A stretch of DNA of 64,000 nt from Nitrospira tepida (lineage in GTDB: Bacteria; Nitrospirota; Nitrospiria; Nitrospirales; Nitrospiraceae). The stretch spans positions 1,364,001 through 1,428,000 of the forward strand of contig NZ_OX365700.1 in NCBI RefSeq assembly GCF_947241125.1, given 5' to 3'. The notes beneath the pieces are model-generated. The model was not told the origin of the DNA and searched no databases. It saw nothing but the letters and a program-made list of their open reading frames with translations. Below are positions 25,988 through 35,053 of this stretch, one piece after another (position 1 is the stretch's first letter; every line of letters begins with the position of its first letter). Made by a program: the position numbers and the translations under genes.

Positions 25988-26470
25988 TTACAACAGGTTC
26001 AGGATCTTGCCGATGTTTTGCTCATAGTGATCTTCGGTCTTGCTGATGTAGCGGCGCCAGTCCGAGGGATTCCAGAGCTCGATCCGGTGATACATGCCGA
26101 CCAGGACCACTTCTTGATCTTCATCCAGCGGGATCAGCTTGCGCAGACGGCCGGGGATCAGCACGCGTCCGGTCTTATCGAGATCGGAATTGCCGGCTTC
26201 CGACACGATAAAGTGCATGAATAGGCGGCTTTGATCTTCATCCAATTTGCTCTGCATGCGGCCGAGGACGCGCTCCCACTCGGGAGCGGTGTAGATCCAC
26301 AGGGATTGCTCCGGACCCTTGAGGAACACCACGCCTCTGGCTTCCGCCTCGATTTGCTCTCGAATAGGTGAAGGCATGATAAAGCGGCCCTTCTCATCCA
26401 CCTTGCAGAGGTACTCTCCGGCAAAGTACGACTGGCCCCGCTTCTCTTCTCTCAGATTGCCAAGGTCCAT
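25988..26470 (-). CDS. mraZ: MraZ transcriptional regulator
   Basis: The 160-residue protein has two AbrB-like halves with the family motif DEKGRFIMPSPIRE (first) and DKTGRVLIPGRLRK (second). MraZ binds repeats upstream of the division and cell-wall (dcw) cluster and represses it. The start at 26470 was chosen from the family N-terminus; the upstream frame is not coding-like. Here MraZ stands alone: no mraW, ftsI or murE is next to it, and its neighbours are rusA and comF. Confidence 0.92.
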   Translation of the reverse strand: MDLGNLREEKRGQSYFAGEYLCKVDEKGRFIMPSPIREQIEAEARGVVFLKGPEQSLWIYTAPEWERVLGRMQSKLDEDQSRLFMHFIVSEAGNSDLDKTGRVLIPGRLRKLIPLDEDQEVVLVGMYHRIELWNPSDWRRYISKTEDHYEQNIGKILNLL

Positions 26471-26639
26471 CGTCGTTCGATGCCTGAAACCGGAACCGGT
26501 GTTGCTCGGATGATGGTGGCGACCGCCCGTGTGGTGAAACGGGCTTGGAAGGTTCGCTGATGGGGCCATCGTAGGAGGACGAGGCCATCTTGTCAAGCCA
26601 CTTTGCAAAGCAGAAGGAGAGAAAAAAGGAAACCCAGTG

Positions 26640-27428
26640 CTACAGGGTTCGAGCCAGCGTTACGACGTACACCTCGGCACTGCCCGCCCTGCGCAGGGTT
26701 TTGGCGCATTCGTTGACCGTCGTGCCGGTTGTGAACACATCATCGACCAACAGCACGCGCCGGCCGGAGATTCTCCCCGACCTGGCCACCGCGAAGGTCC
26801 GGCGAAGATTTTTGAGCCGAGCCCTGCGGGGGAGCGCCGTCTGGGGCGTGGTCTGCCTGATACGAACGAGGCTGGACCAGTCCAGCGGTTTGCCGATGGC
26901 GCGGGCGATGGCATCCGCCAGCAGCAGGGACTGGTTGTACTCCCGCTCCAGCAGGCGATAAGGCCCCAAAGGGACCGGCAAGACGAGGTCCAGCTCTGGA
27001 AAAGCCGGGAGGTGTTTGCACATCAAACGGCCCAAGACCGATCCCAGGACCATCTTGTTTTTGTACTTGAGGAGATGGACCAGGTCTCGAAGCGGCGATT
27101 CGTACGGGAAGAGCGACCAGGCGCGCGTATAGGAGGGCTTTCGGCGCCGGCAGGTTGCGCAGGTGTGGTCGGGACTGTAGGTCAGGGCGACCGGCGAGGC
27201 GAACGGGAACCCGCAACGAGGACAACGAGGTTGCGGCAGCGGCTCGATCCGGGCCCAACAGGAGCGACAGGCGAATGGCAGGGGGTCATCGGTCAAGCGG
27301 ATCCCGCAAGCGCCGCACGACATGGGAAGGATATGATTGAGGATGCGTCGCCCTACGGCTCCCAGCCGCGTCGGCCATGACCATGAAGCCGTCGGACCCA
27401 CCGTCAGGCTGAAAGGTGCAACCGGCAT
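26640..27428 (-). CDS. ComF family phosphoribosyltransferase-like protein
   Basis: The 262-residue protein has four zinc-type CxxC pairs at its N-terminus (CGACG, CRSC, CPRCG, CATCRR) and a phosphoribosyltransferase-type domain with the PRPP motif VLLVDDVFTTGTTVNE. ComF proteins take part in DNA uptake or in processing of incoming single strands in competent bacteria; many non-competent species also have them. The start at 27428 is tentative; the conserved part begins at about VGRRILNHILP. It is divergent from the ABC ATPase at 27459 with only 30 bp between the start codons, so their promoters must overlap. Confidence 0.85.
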   Translation of the reverse strand: MPVAPFSLTVGPTASWSWPTRLGAVGRRILNHILPMSCGACGIRLTDDPLPFACRSCWARIEPLPQPRCPRCGFPFASPVALTYSPDHTCATCRRRKPSYTRAWSLFPYESPLRDLVHLLKYKNKMVLGSVLGRLMCKHLPAFPELDLVLPVPLGPYRLLEREYNQSLLLADAIARAIGKPLDWSSLVRIRQTTPQTALPRRARLKNLRRTFAVARSGRISGRRVLLVDDVFTTGTTVNECAKTLRRAGSAEVYVVTLARTL

Positions 27429-27458
27429 GGCGGATATGCTATACGAGCCCGCTTCTCC

Positions 27459-28175
27459 ATGTCGATCCGGACCTACATCGTTCAACTGCGCGCCGTGAGC
27501 AAGATCTACGATCGGGGGCCTGTGCCGGTCCACGCCTTGCGCGACGTGACGCTGTCCGTGGGAACCGGAGAGTTTCTTGCGCTGACCGGTCCCAGCGGCT
27601 GCGGCAAGAGCACCCTTTTGAACCTGGTGGCCGGGCTCGACCGGCCGACCTCTGGCGACATTGTTCTGGATGGGCAACCGACCGGAGGCTGGTCTTCCCT
27701 GCAATGGACCAGGGCAAGACGGGATCTGATCGGGATCGTGTTTCAAGCCTTTCACCTCTTGCCGGCCTTGACGGCCGAAGAAAACGTGGCGATGCCGCTA
27801 TTGCTGAGCGGCTCTGCGGGCCGCAGCCTGTCGTCCCGTGTGGCGGAATGTCTGGATCTGGTCGGCCTTCGCGAGAGGGCCAAGCATAGGCCGAGCGAGC
27901 TGTCCGGCGGAGAACAGCAGCGGGTGGCCATCGCGCGAGGAGTCGTGCACAGGCCGAGACTGCTCATCGCGGACGAACCGACCGGCAACCTGGATTCGCG
28001 AACGGCCGCAGAGATTCTGGCGCTCTTGAGGAGCTTGCCGCGCCAACTCGGCTGCACTATTATGCTGGCCACGCACAGTGATGCGGCGGCAAGGCAGGCC
28101 GATCGCCTCTGCCGGATGAAGGACGGGTTGCTTCATGACCACCCGCCAAAGACACTGCCACAGGACACCGCTTGA
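27459..28175 (+). CDS. ABC transporter ATPase, LolD/YbbA type
   Basis: The 238-residue ATPase has Walker A GPSGCGKST, the signature LSGGEQQR, Walker B LLIADEPTGNLD and the H-loop ATHSD. It is of the type that pairs with FtsX-like permeases such as LolCE and YbbP. The most likely partner is the 868-residue permease at 29553, although pyrD-type and regulator genes lie between. Its stop overlaps the TTG start of the dihydroorotate dehydrogenase gene by 4 bp, so the two are translated together. Confidence 0.9.
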   Translation: MSIRTYIVQLRAVSKIYDRGPVPVHALRDVTLSVGTGEFLALTGPSGCGKSTLLNLVAGLDRPTSGDIVLDGQPTGGWSSLQWTRARRDLIGIVFQAFHLLPALTAEENVAMPLLLSGSAGRSLSSRVAECLDLVGLRERAKHRPSELSGGEQQRVAIARGVVHRPRLLIADEPTGNLDSRTAAEILALLRSLPRQLGCTIMLATHSDAAARQADRLCRMKDGLLHDHPPKTLPQDTA

Positions 28176-29104
28176 CTCCTGAGTTATCGATCACCATCGC
28201 GGGAGTTCGCTTCCCCTCCTGCTTCATGAATGCCGCCGGGGCGCGCTGCGTCACGCGCGAAGAATTGGAGCGGCTGGGCCGGTCTCGCGCCGGCGCCATC
28301 GTCACCAAATCGATGACCGTGGAAGCCCGACAGGGCAACCCCGAGCCCCGGTATTTCGGCTTTCCGTCCGGGTCGATCAATTCCATGGGTTTGCCGAATC
28401 TGGGCTACCTCGCCTATGCGGAAATGATCCCCGCGCTGCGGACTTTCAAGAAGCCGATCATTGCCAGCGTGGCCGGCCTGTGCGAGGACGACTTCCTCGT
28501 CATCGCCAAGGAGATCAACGCCAGCCGGCCGGATCTGATCGAAGTGAACCTGTCCTGTCCGAACATTCCGGGGAAACCGCAAATCGGCTACGATCCCGAG
28601 GCGTCGGAGCGGCTGCTCAAGCGGGTCCGGCCTCTGATCACCGTTCCCATGGGGGTGAAATTGCCCCCCTATTTCGATCCCGTCCACCATCAGGTGATGG
28701 CGGAGGTCATCCGTCGCGCGGACGTGGACTTTCTCTCGCTGATCAATTCGGTCGGCAATGCGCTGGTCGTCGATCCCGACCGGGAAGCGGTGGTGATCAA
28801 ACCGAAAGGCGGATTCGGGGGACTCGGCGGCGCCATCATCAAGCCGGTAGCCCTGGCCAACGTTCGGGCCTTCTGGAAGCTGCTGGAAGGCCGGGTGCCG
28901 ATTATCGGAACGGGCGGGGTCGTTCGGGGCATCGATGCGTTCGAGCACATGCTGTGCGGAGCGTCCGCCGTCCAGATCGGGACTGCGCTGGTCGAAGAAG
29001 GGGTGGACGTGTTTGAGCGGCTGGAGCGGGAACTGGCGGCGGTCCTGGCGCAAAAAGGGTACGGATCGGTCGACTCGTGCCGGGGGAAGCTCCGGGAGCT
29101 CTGA
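28172..29104 (+). CDS. pyrD: Dihydroorotate dehydrogenase, class 1A-like
   Basis: The 310-residue FMN enzyme oxidises dihydroorotate to orotate in pyrimidine synthesis. VNLSCPNIPGKPQIGYD carries the catalytic Cys of class 1 enzymes and closely resembles the class 1A type, which is a cytosolic homodimer using fumarate. FMN-binding parts are FGGLGGAIIKPVAL and IIGTGGVVRGIDAFEH. The start is TTG, overlapping the ATPase stop. There is no pyrK, which agrees with class 1A rather than 1B. The electron acceptor is not proven by sequence alone. Confidence 0.88.
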   Translation: MTPELSITIAGVRFPSCFMNAAGARCVTREELERLGRSRAGAIVTKSMTVEARQGNPEPRYFGFPSGSINSMGLPNLGYLAYAEMIPALRTFKKPIIASVAGLCEDDFLVIAKEINASRPDLIEVNLSCPNIPGKPQIGYDPEASERLLKRVRPLITVPMGVKLPPYFDPVHHQVMAEVIRRADVDFLSLINSVGNALVVDPDREAVVIKPKGGFGGLGGAIIKPVALANVRAFWKLLEGRVPIIGTGGVVRGIDAFEHMLCGASAVQIGTALVEEGVDVFERLERELAAVLAQKGYGSVDSCRGKLREL

Positions 29105-29114
29105 GGCGCCAAGC

Positions 29115-29414
29115 CTACCGGGCGAGGAAATTTTTCGGAAGGAACTTGTGCGCCAAAGCTTGGCGGAGCAACTGCGCCACGTTCCGGACCCCCAACCGCC
29201 GCATGAGGTTGAACCGGTGCACCTCGACCGTACGCACGCTGATCCGCAGCCGGTGCGCCGTCTCGCGGTTAGTCAGGCCTTGAGCCACACAGCGCAGGAT
29301 TTCCTTCTGGCGAGGCGTCAGGGCCAGCCTCGGGACGGAACGTGTGCTCGCCGCATGGGCGCGTGACCTGACTCGGGATCTGGCTCGTTTGGTGGTCTTT
29401 CGTCGCGTCCTCAT
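29115..29414 (-). CDS. Stand-alone LuxR-type DNA-binding protein
   Basis: The 99-residue protein is only a GerE/LuxR helix-turn-helix domain: LTPRQKEILRCVAQGLTNRETAHRLRISVRTVEVHRFNLMRRLGV. A very basic N-terminal tail (about 28 residues, rich in Arg/Lys) precedes it; there is no receiver or ligand domain, so it should bind DNA without a switch of its own. It is convergent with the dihydroorotate dehydrogenase gene (10 bp apart) and divergent from the large permease, whose promoter it may control. Confidence 0.8.
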   Translation of the reverse strand: MRTRRKTTKRARSRVRSRAHAASTRSVPRLALTPRQKEILRCVAQGLTNRETAHRLRISVRTVEVHRFNLMRRLGVRNVAQLLRQALAHKFLPKNFLAR

Positions 29415-29464
29415 AATGCTGTCAGCCTAGCACAGCCGACGGCCTCTGTAAACTACCTGCTGGT

Positions 29465-29490
29465 AAAACCCCTAGGCCTGTGGTTTTTTT
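29465..29490 (+). terminator. Weak terminator-like hairpin
   Basis: AAAACC (29465-29470) and GGTTTT (29482-29487) flank a short loop and are followed by more T. It lies upstream of the permease gene and could be an attenuator. The stem is short and AT-rich, so this is tentative. Confidence 0.3.
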
Positions 29491-29552
29491 CCTGTTCAAG
29501 ATCCGCCGACTCCTCAACCCGGCGGGGAGAACCTGTCCATGAGGGGAACGGG

Positions 29553-32159
29553 ATGATCGGGCTCCTGCTGTGCGCCTGGCGATTGGCCAAGGGCCACGTC
29601 GCGGGCCACCCGCTTCGCACGATTCTGACCCTCGTCGGCGTGAGCCTGGGGGTTGCCGCGCCGGTGGGGCTCCAAAGCGCCAATCGGGTGGTGCTGGAGT
29701 CGTTCCAGGACGCGGTGCTTGAGGTCGCCGGCGGGGCGAGGCTGGAGGTGGTCTCCGACAGGGGGAGTCTTGCGGAGGACATCATCGTGCCCTTGCGTGG
29801 TATTCCGGAAGTGGCCGCCGCCGTGCCGGTGCTCCAGGAAGGACTTCGCCGCCCCTCGTCCGGTCTGGCTTTTTCTGTCCTGGCGCTGGATCTGCTCGAA
29901 CTGGAACGGATCAAGCCCGTGCGCGTGCGGGATGACCGGCTGGACTCTTCATCTCTTCGGTGGTTCGAATCGGATGCGGTTCTGCTTGGACGCCGATTGG
30001 CCGAACGCCTAGGCGCGCAGCCGGGCCGGGACCTGGATGTGATCGCCGGGGTCGAACCGCGACGGCTGACCGTGGCCGGCATCCTGGAGGGAACCTCGCG
30101 TGGGTCGTCCGTCTGGGACGATCTGGCGGTCATGGATATCGCCGAGGCTCAGGAACTCTTCGGACGGGTGGGAGAGGTGGATCGAATCGAACTCCTGGTC
30201 GGAGCGGAACAGTCCTTGGAGACCGTACAACGAAAGGTCGAGGCCCTGCTGCCACCCTCGCTCCATGCCAGGCGACCGGCGCAACGGGGGGAGCAGGTGG
30301 ACGCGATGATCCAGGCATTCAGGCTCAATCTCCTGATGTTGAGCCTGGTCGGGCTGCTTGTGGGAGGATTTTTGATCTACAACACGCTGTCGTTCTCGGT
30401 TGCGCAGCACCGCCGGGAAATCGGCATCCTGCGCGCGATCGGGATGACGGAGCCGGCGCTCGCCGGCCTGTTCCTGATCGAAGGCGCCCTGTTCGGCATG
30501 GTGGGAGGGACGCTGGGCAGCCTCCTCGGCCTGGCGTTGGCCGATCGTTTGGTCCTGCTGGTTGGCCGAACGGTGACGGATCTCTATGTCGCTGTCTCCC
30601 CCGGCACGAATATCGCTGTTGATGCCCTGCCCCTATTCATGCGAGGCCTGATCCTGGGAACGGGCTTTTCATTGTTGGGCGCCTTGGGGCCGAGTATCGA
30701 AGCTGCCCGCACGAAGGTGGTTCAGGCGCTGTCGGCCGGCGGATACGACTCGGCCCGACCTATTCGACCCGCTCGGCATGGCTCGATCGGGCTGATGCTC
30801 TTGAGCGCCTCTGCCCTATTGTCGATGGTCCCTCCGATCGGAATGATCCCTGTCGGAGGGTATCTTTCAGTCCTCTTGCTCTTGATCGGGTTCTCCTTCC
30901 TGGCACCCCTGTTGATTCATGCCTGTGCCGGCAGGAGCCTGTTCGGAGGACCTCACCGGTGGAAAACCCACCCCAGGGCCATGCTCCCGTTTCTGGCCGT
31001 CCAAACAGCGGGACGGTCACCGGGGCGAAACGGCGTCACCGTCTCCGCGCTGATGATCGGGTTGGCCATCATGGTCGGGGTGGTATTGATGATCCAGAGC
31101 TTCCGCAAGACCGTGGAGGTCTGGATTGATCAGACCGTGGTCGCGGACCTGATCGTCGCGCCTGGTGGGTGGCCCTACGCGGGGCATGAAGGCGGTCGCG
31201 ACCTGGTGATTCCTCGGGCCTGGGCGGATCGGATCGCCCAGACTCCCGGCGTGGAGGCCGTCGAAACCTATCGGGACCTCCGGATCGAGCTGGCAGGGCG
31301 TCTTCGGTCGATCGTCGCCAGAGATTTGGCGCTCCATGCGCAACGGAGCCGGTATCTGCTCGTCCACGGCGAGTCGAAAGCGGTTCTGCGGGAAGCCGTC
31401 GCGCGCCGCGGCGTCGTGATCTCGGAAGTGCTGGCGACGGCGCTGCATCTCGATGACGGGGACGAGATCGTGCTGCCGACACCGGCCGGAGAGCAGACCT
31501 TTCCGGTCATGGGGGTGTTTTACGATTACGCGACCGACGGCGGAAAGATCGTGATGGACCGTGCGCTGTTTGAGGAATTCTGGGGCGAAGGGGGAGCCAC
31601 GGTGGTGCCGGTGTATCTTGAGCCTGGCGCCGATCCGGAGGCGGTCGCGCGCCGCTTGGAAGCGCAATTTCTGGGGCTCAGCCGGGCCACCCCGATTTTC
31701 ACGGTGATCAAGAATGCGGAGCTGCGGAGAGAGATCCTGGCGATCTTCGACCGCACGTTTGCGCTGACCTATGTGTTGGAGGTCATCGCGGTGTTGGTCG
31801 GAATGCTGGGCATCGTGAATACGCTGCTGACGTCGGTGCTGGAGCGGCAGAGGGAATTCGCTACCCTGCGGGCCATGGGAGCGGGCGATGGACAGGTCAC
31901 CGGCCTGGTCCTCTGGGAAGCGCTGTACCTCGGCGTGATCGGGGCGGTCTTGGGTGTCGCCAGCGGTCTCTGCCTCGCGCTGCTGCTGGTACGGGTCATC
32001 AATAAACAGTCCTTTGGATGGACAGTACAGCTCACCGTCTCGTTTCCCGTCTTGGCACAGGCGGTCGCGCTGGCGATGGGAGCGGCCCTTATCGCCGGCT
32101 ACTGGCCCGCCCGTTGGGTGAGCAGGCAGGTTCCTGCCGAGGGGTTGCGTTATGAGTGA
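29553..32159 (+). CDS. Large FtsX-type ABC permease (YbbP-like)
   Basis: The 868-residue protein has an N-terminal helix, two periplasmic parts and two FtsX domains: LLMLSLVGLLVGGFLIYNTL with QHRREIGILRAIGMT around residue 265-300, and VLVGMLGIVNTLLTSVLERQREFATLRAMGAG near 750-785. This doubled form is typical of YbbP-type permeases paired with a LolD-like ATPase. It may lift lipids or lipoproteins from the inner membrane. The start is preceded by AGGGGAACGGG. The ATPase at 27459 is the best candidate partner. Confidence 0.88.
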   Translation: MIGLLLCAWRLAKGHVAGHPLRTILTLVGVSLGVAAPVGLQSANRVVLESFQDAVLEVAGGARLEVVSDRGSLAEDIIVPLRGIPEVAAAVPVLQEGLRRPSSGLAFSVLALDLLELERIKPVRVRDDRLDSSSLRWFESDAVLLGRRLAERLGAQPGRDLDVIAGVEPRRLTVAGILEGTSRGSSVWDDLAVMDIAEAQELFGRVGEVDRIELLVGAEQSLETVQRKVEALLPPSLHARRPAQRGEQVDAMIQAFRLNLLMLSLVGLLVGGFLIYNTLSFSVAQHRREIGILRAIGMTEPALAGLFLIEGALFGMVGGTLGSLLGLALADRLVLLVGRTVTDLYVAVSPGTNIAVDALPLFMRGLILGTGFSLLGALGPSIEAARTKVVQALSAGGYDSARPIRPARHGSIGLMLLSASALLSMVPPIGMIPVGGYLSVLLLLIGFSFLAPLLIHACAGRSLFGGPHRWKTHPRAMLPFLAVQTAGRSPGRNGVTVSALMIGLAIMVGVVLMIQSFRKTVEVWIDQTVVADLIVAPGGWPYAGHEGGRDLVIPRAWADRIAQTPGVEAVETYRDLRIELAGRLRSIVARDLALHAQRSRYLLVHGESKAVLREAVARRGVVISEVLATALHLDDGDEIVLPTPAGEQTFPVMGVFYDYATDGGKIVMDRALFEEFWGEGGATVVPVYLEPGADPEAVARRLEAQFLGLSRATPIFTVIKNAELRREILAIFDRTFALTYVLEVIAVLVGMLGIVNTLLTSVLERQREFATLRAMGAGDGQVTGLVLWEALYLGVIGAVLGVASGLCLALLLVRVINKQSFGWTVQLTVSFPVLAQAVALAMGAALIAGYWPARWVSRQVPAEGLRYE

Positions 32160-32178
32160 GGGAAGTTAATGGACCCGA

Positions 32179-33195
32179 TCAGGCTTCTCGACCGGCTCCG
32201 GCTGGCTGATCGTCCTGCACCTCGACTTCGAAGCCGAGGTCTTCAATCATCTTCCAGACATCCGGCGCCGGCTGGCCCGGTGTCGTCAGGTAGCCGTTCA
32301 CGAAGACGGAATCGGCCGGATAGAGCGACAGCGGCTGCAACCAGCGGAGGTTGTGCTCGCGTCCGCCGGCGACCCTGATTTCCGTCTTCGGATGGAGAAA
32401 ACGGAACAGGCAGAGGATCTTCAGGCAGCGTTGAGGGCTTAGGTCGTCGCAGCCTTCCAGCGGCGTGCCCTGAACCGGGTGCAGGGTGTTCAGCGGAATC
32501 GAATGCGGCCGGACATCCAGCAAAGCGTACGCCAGGTCCAGGACATCCTCATCCTGTTCCCCCATGCCGAGGATGCCGCCGCAGCAGATCTCGAGATTCG
32601 CGTCGCGCGCGTGGCGAATGGTGGCCAACCGGTCCTGGTAGGCGTGCGTGGTGCAGATCGACGGATGGTACCGCTCACTCGTGTTCAGGTTGTGGTTGAT
32701 GCGATCCACGCCGGCCGCTTTTAACCGGCGGGCCTGCTCTCCGTTCAGCAATCCCAACGAACAGCAGATTTGAATCGGGATGTCCCGCTTGATCGCGCGG
32801 ACCGCCTCGGAGATCTCGTCGATTTCCCGATCGAGTGGGCCTCGGCCGCTGATCACGATGCAATAACGCTGGGCCTTGGACGCGGCCGCCTGCTTGGCTC
32901 CCGCCATCATGGCTTCGCGCGGCAGCAGGCCGTATCGTTCGATCGGCGCGGTCGAAATCGATGATTGCGAGCAATAGTGGCAATCCTCCTGGCAGGCGCC
33001 GCTCTTCGCGTTTTGCAGCATTTGCAGCCGGACCTTGCGGCCGAAATAACGCCGGCGCACGGCAAAGGCCGCGTCGAGCAGCTTCAGGAGATGATCGTCC
33101 GGCGCCGACAGGACGGCCGCCGCCTCGTCGCGGGTCAGCGGTTCATCCCGAAGCGCCTTGACTGAACAGGATTGATAGAATACGTCGTGCATCAT
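32179..33195 (-). CDS. bioB: Biotin synthase
   Basis: The 338-residue radical SAM enzyme inserts sulfur into dethiobiotin. The cluster motif CX3CX2C is CQEDCHYC. Other signatures are SICTTHAYQDRLATIRHARD, GGILGMGEQDEDVLDLA and HPVQGTPLEG. The start at 33195 gives the usual family length; the open frame upstream is antisense to nothing conserved and is not coding-like. No other bio genes are adjacent. It is the last gene of the minus-strand run that begins with rplU, though 37 bp after the LapB-like gene leaves room for its own promoter. Confidence 0.94.
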   Translation of the reverse strand: MMHDVFYQSCSVKALRDEPLTRDEAAAVLSAPDDHLLKLLDAAFAVRRRYFGRKVRLQMLQNAKSGACQEDCHYCSQSSISTAPIERYGLLPREAMMAGAKQAAASKAQRYCIVISGRGPLDREIDEISEAVRAIKRDIPIQICCSLGLLNGEQARRLKAAGVDRINHNLNTSERYHPSICTTHAYQDRLATIRHARDANLEICCGGILGMGEQDEDVLDLAYALLDVRPHSIPLNTLHPVQGTPLEGCDDLSPQRCLKILCLFRFLHPKTEIRVAGGREHNLRWLQPLSLYPADSVFVNGYLTTPGQPAPDVWKMIEDLGFEVEVQDDQPAGAGREA

Positions 33196-33232
33196 GGCAG
33201 CGGGGAGTTGTGTGGTCAAAAGAAGGGGAAGA

Positions 33233-34630
33233 CTACACGGTTTCAAACGGCGATGCAACACCTTGGTAGGTCGGGCGGGGCGCCGGTTGCGAGGCTTCCT
33301 GATCGGATGCCTGTGCCGGCGACCCCAGCCAGGGCAGGGCCACGAAGGAGTTCCACTGGCCGCAGGCGCGGCAGCGCCCGGACCATTCTCTGGATTCCGC
33401 TTGGCAATGCAGGCACCGGTAGGGGACCACGACCCGTTTCCGGAATCCGAGCGCCTTCTTGAGCTCGAGCACGGCTTCTTCCATATGGTGCTTGCGGAGA
33501 TGCAGGTTGGCCATGATCTTATGGTAGTCGGCCAATTGGTCGTGAGGCCCTTCAAGAGCGCTCAGTAGGTCATAGGCATCATCGACCATCTCCAGACGAT
33601 AGTACAGCTTCCCCAGGTAGAACTGCAGGACGGGATTCTGGGGATCGCGTTGAATCGCGGTCTGATAGACGCGGATGATCTCCGCCGGTTCGCCGAGTTC
33701 CAAATGCAGCTCTTCCAGCCGATGGAGAATGATGATGCTCTTGGTCTTCGCATAGACCTTCTCCAGGATCTCCACGGCGTTCTTGATCTTGCCTTCATGT
33801 AGCAGAATTTCTCCGAGGCCGATATAGGCCGGCAGAAAGCGCCGGTCTTTCTTGATGGCGCCTCGGAAGTAACGGCGGGCTTTTTCGGGATGGCCCCGCT
33901 CGAGAAATTGCCGGCCGACCTCGTACATGCAGCCGACCAGGAGGTCCGACGCGGCCTGGGCGTCGGCCGCCGGCAGATTGGCCTTGACCAGCCGGTGTTG
34001 AATTTCCAGGGCCTCGCTCCATTTTTCCAGCCGAATAAGCAGGTCCCGCTTGCGGATCAGGGCGGTGAGATGGTCGGAGTCGATCCGCAGAATGTCCTGC
34101 AGCGCCTGTAAGGCGTCTTCGTACCGTTTGGCGCCCTCCAGGTCCGTGGCGAGTTCGAGGAGCACCTCGATATTGCGAGGTTCGACTCGATGGGCGGTCT
34201 GGTGCAATCGGATCGCCTCGACGAAGTTGTGTTCGGCTCGGTACAGGTTGCCGAGCCACAACAAGGTTTCAATTCGATGGGAATCGATGGCCAGCGCCTT
34301 TTGAAAAATCACCTTGGCGTCGCCGAGCCGGCGCGACAGGAAGGCCTGCATGCCCTCTTGGTGCAGGGCAGTCACCTTCTCATGCCGGCGCTGGAGCCTC
34401 GTGCTGCGCCAGGCTCCGATCAGGTGCGTGGTTTCGCGAATCCCCACGATGACGGTCACGATCAATACCCCCACGGCCATCGACAACAGGACGAGCGTCA
34501 CCGGGCTGAGTTCGAGGGAGACGGTAGGGCTGGTGCGGATGGTGATGGTGCCGGGATTCAGCTCGCGAAAATAGCCGTAAAACAGGAAGACGACCGTAAA
34601 CAGGAAGATCGAGAACAGCAACCGCAACAT
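33233..34630 (-). CDS. LapA/LapB-like fusion with TPRs and rubredoxin-type end
   Basis: The 465-residue protein starts with two membrane helices (residues 3-21 and 44-66) around NPGTITIRTSPTVSLELSP, which resembles the LapA (DUF1049) domain. About nine TPR units follow (residues 85-390). The end has two CxxC pairs, YRCLHCQAESREWSGRCRACG, like the rubredoxin-type zinc domain of LapB (YciM). In Escherichia coli LapA and LapB are two proteins; LapB promotes degradation of LpxC and so limits LPS synthesis. A single chain with all three parts is unusual. The gene follows rsfS by 3 bp in the rplU-obgE-nadD operon. Confidence 0.8.
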   Translation of the reverse strand: MLRLLFSIFLFTVVFLFYGYFRELNPGTITIRTSPTVSLELSPVTLVLLSMAVGVLIVTVIVGIRETTHLIGAWRSTRLQRRHEKVTALHQEGMQAFLSRRLGDAKVIFQKALAIDSHRIETLLWLGNLYRAEHNFVEAIRLHQTAHRVEPRNIEVLLELATDLEGAKRYEDALQALQDILRIDSDHLTALIRKRDLLIRLEKWSEALEIQHRLVKANLPAADAQAASDLLVGCMYEVGRQFLERGHPEKARRYFRGAIKKDRRFLPAYIGLGEILLHEGKIKNAVEILEKVYAKTKSIIILHRLEELHLELGEPAEIIRVYQTAIQRDPQNPVLQFYLGKLYYRLEMVDDAYDLLSALEGPHDQLADYHKIMANLHLRKHHMEEAVLELKKALGFRKRVVVPYRCLHCQAESREWSGRCRACGQWNSFVALPWLGSPAQASDQEASQPAPRPTYQGVASPFETV

Positions 34631-34633
34631 GAC

Positions 34634-35053
34634 TTAGGCTCCACGGCTGAGCCCGGATGATCGAGAACGTGCCGGCCGCGGACGTTCCGCAGGCTTAGGA
34701 GGCGATATTGTGCTGGGAATGCGCACGCGCTTGGCGTCCGACCACAAGCGTTCCAGTCCGTAGTGGTCGCGGACCGCGCTGTGGAAAATATGAACCACGA
34801 CATCGCCGAAGTCCATGAGAATCCATTTTGCCGAGGATGCGCCCTCCATGCTGAGGGGCGGATGGCGCTGCGCGGACAGGGTCCCGTCGATGCTGTCCGC
34901 GATGGCGCGGACTTGCCGTTCAGATTCACCGGAACAGATGACGAGATAATCGGCGACCGAGGTCAGTGCGGCCACATGCAGGACGAGCACATCGGTGGCT
35001 TTCTTGTCCAGCGATGCCCGTGCGATGGCCAGTGCTTTAGCTTTTGAATCCAG
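34634..35053 (-). CDS. rsfS: Ribosomal silencing factor RsfS, start unclear
   Basis: The core ALTSVADYLVICSGESERQVRAI and HPPLSMEGASSAKWILMDFG is that of RsfS (YbeB/iojap), which binds ribosomal protein L14 and blocks subunit joining in starvation. The family N-terminus KALAIARASLDKKATDVLVL is present in frame, but no ATG, GTG or TTG precedes it before the frame runs deep into nadD. CTG at 35053 (giving LDSKAKALAIA) is the best placed start, 17 bp inside nadD with GGGAGAA about 12 bases upstream. The only standard start, GTG at 34990, would remove the first helix. The C-terminus has a basic, proline-rich tail. Confidence 0.8.
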   Translation of the reverse strand: MDSKAKALAIARASLDKKATDVLVLHVAALTSVADYLVICSGESERQVRAIADSIDGTLSAQRHPPLSMEGASSAKWILMDFGDVVVHIFHSAVRDHYGLERLWSDAKRVRIPSTISPPKPAERPRPARSRSSGLSRGA

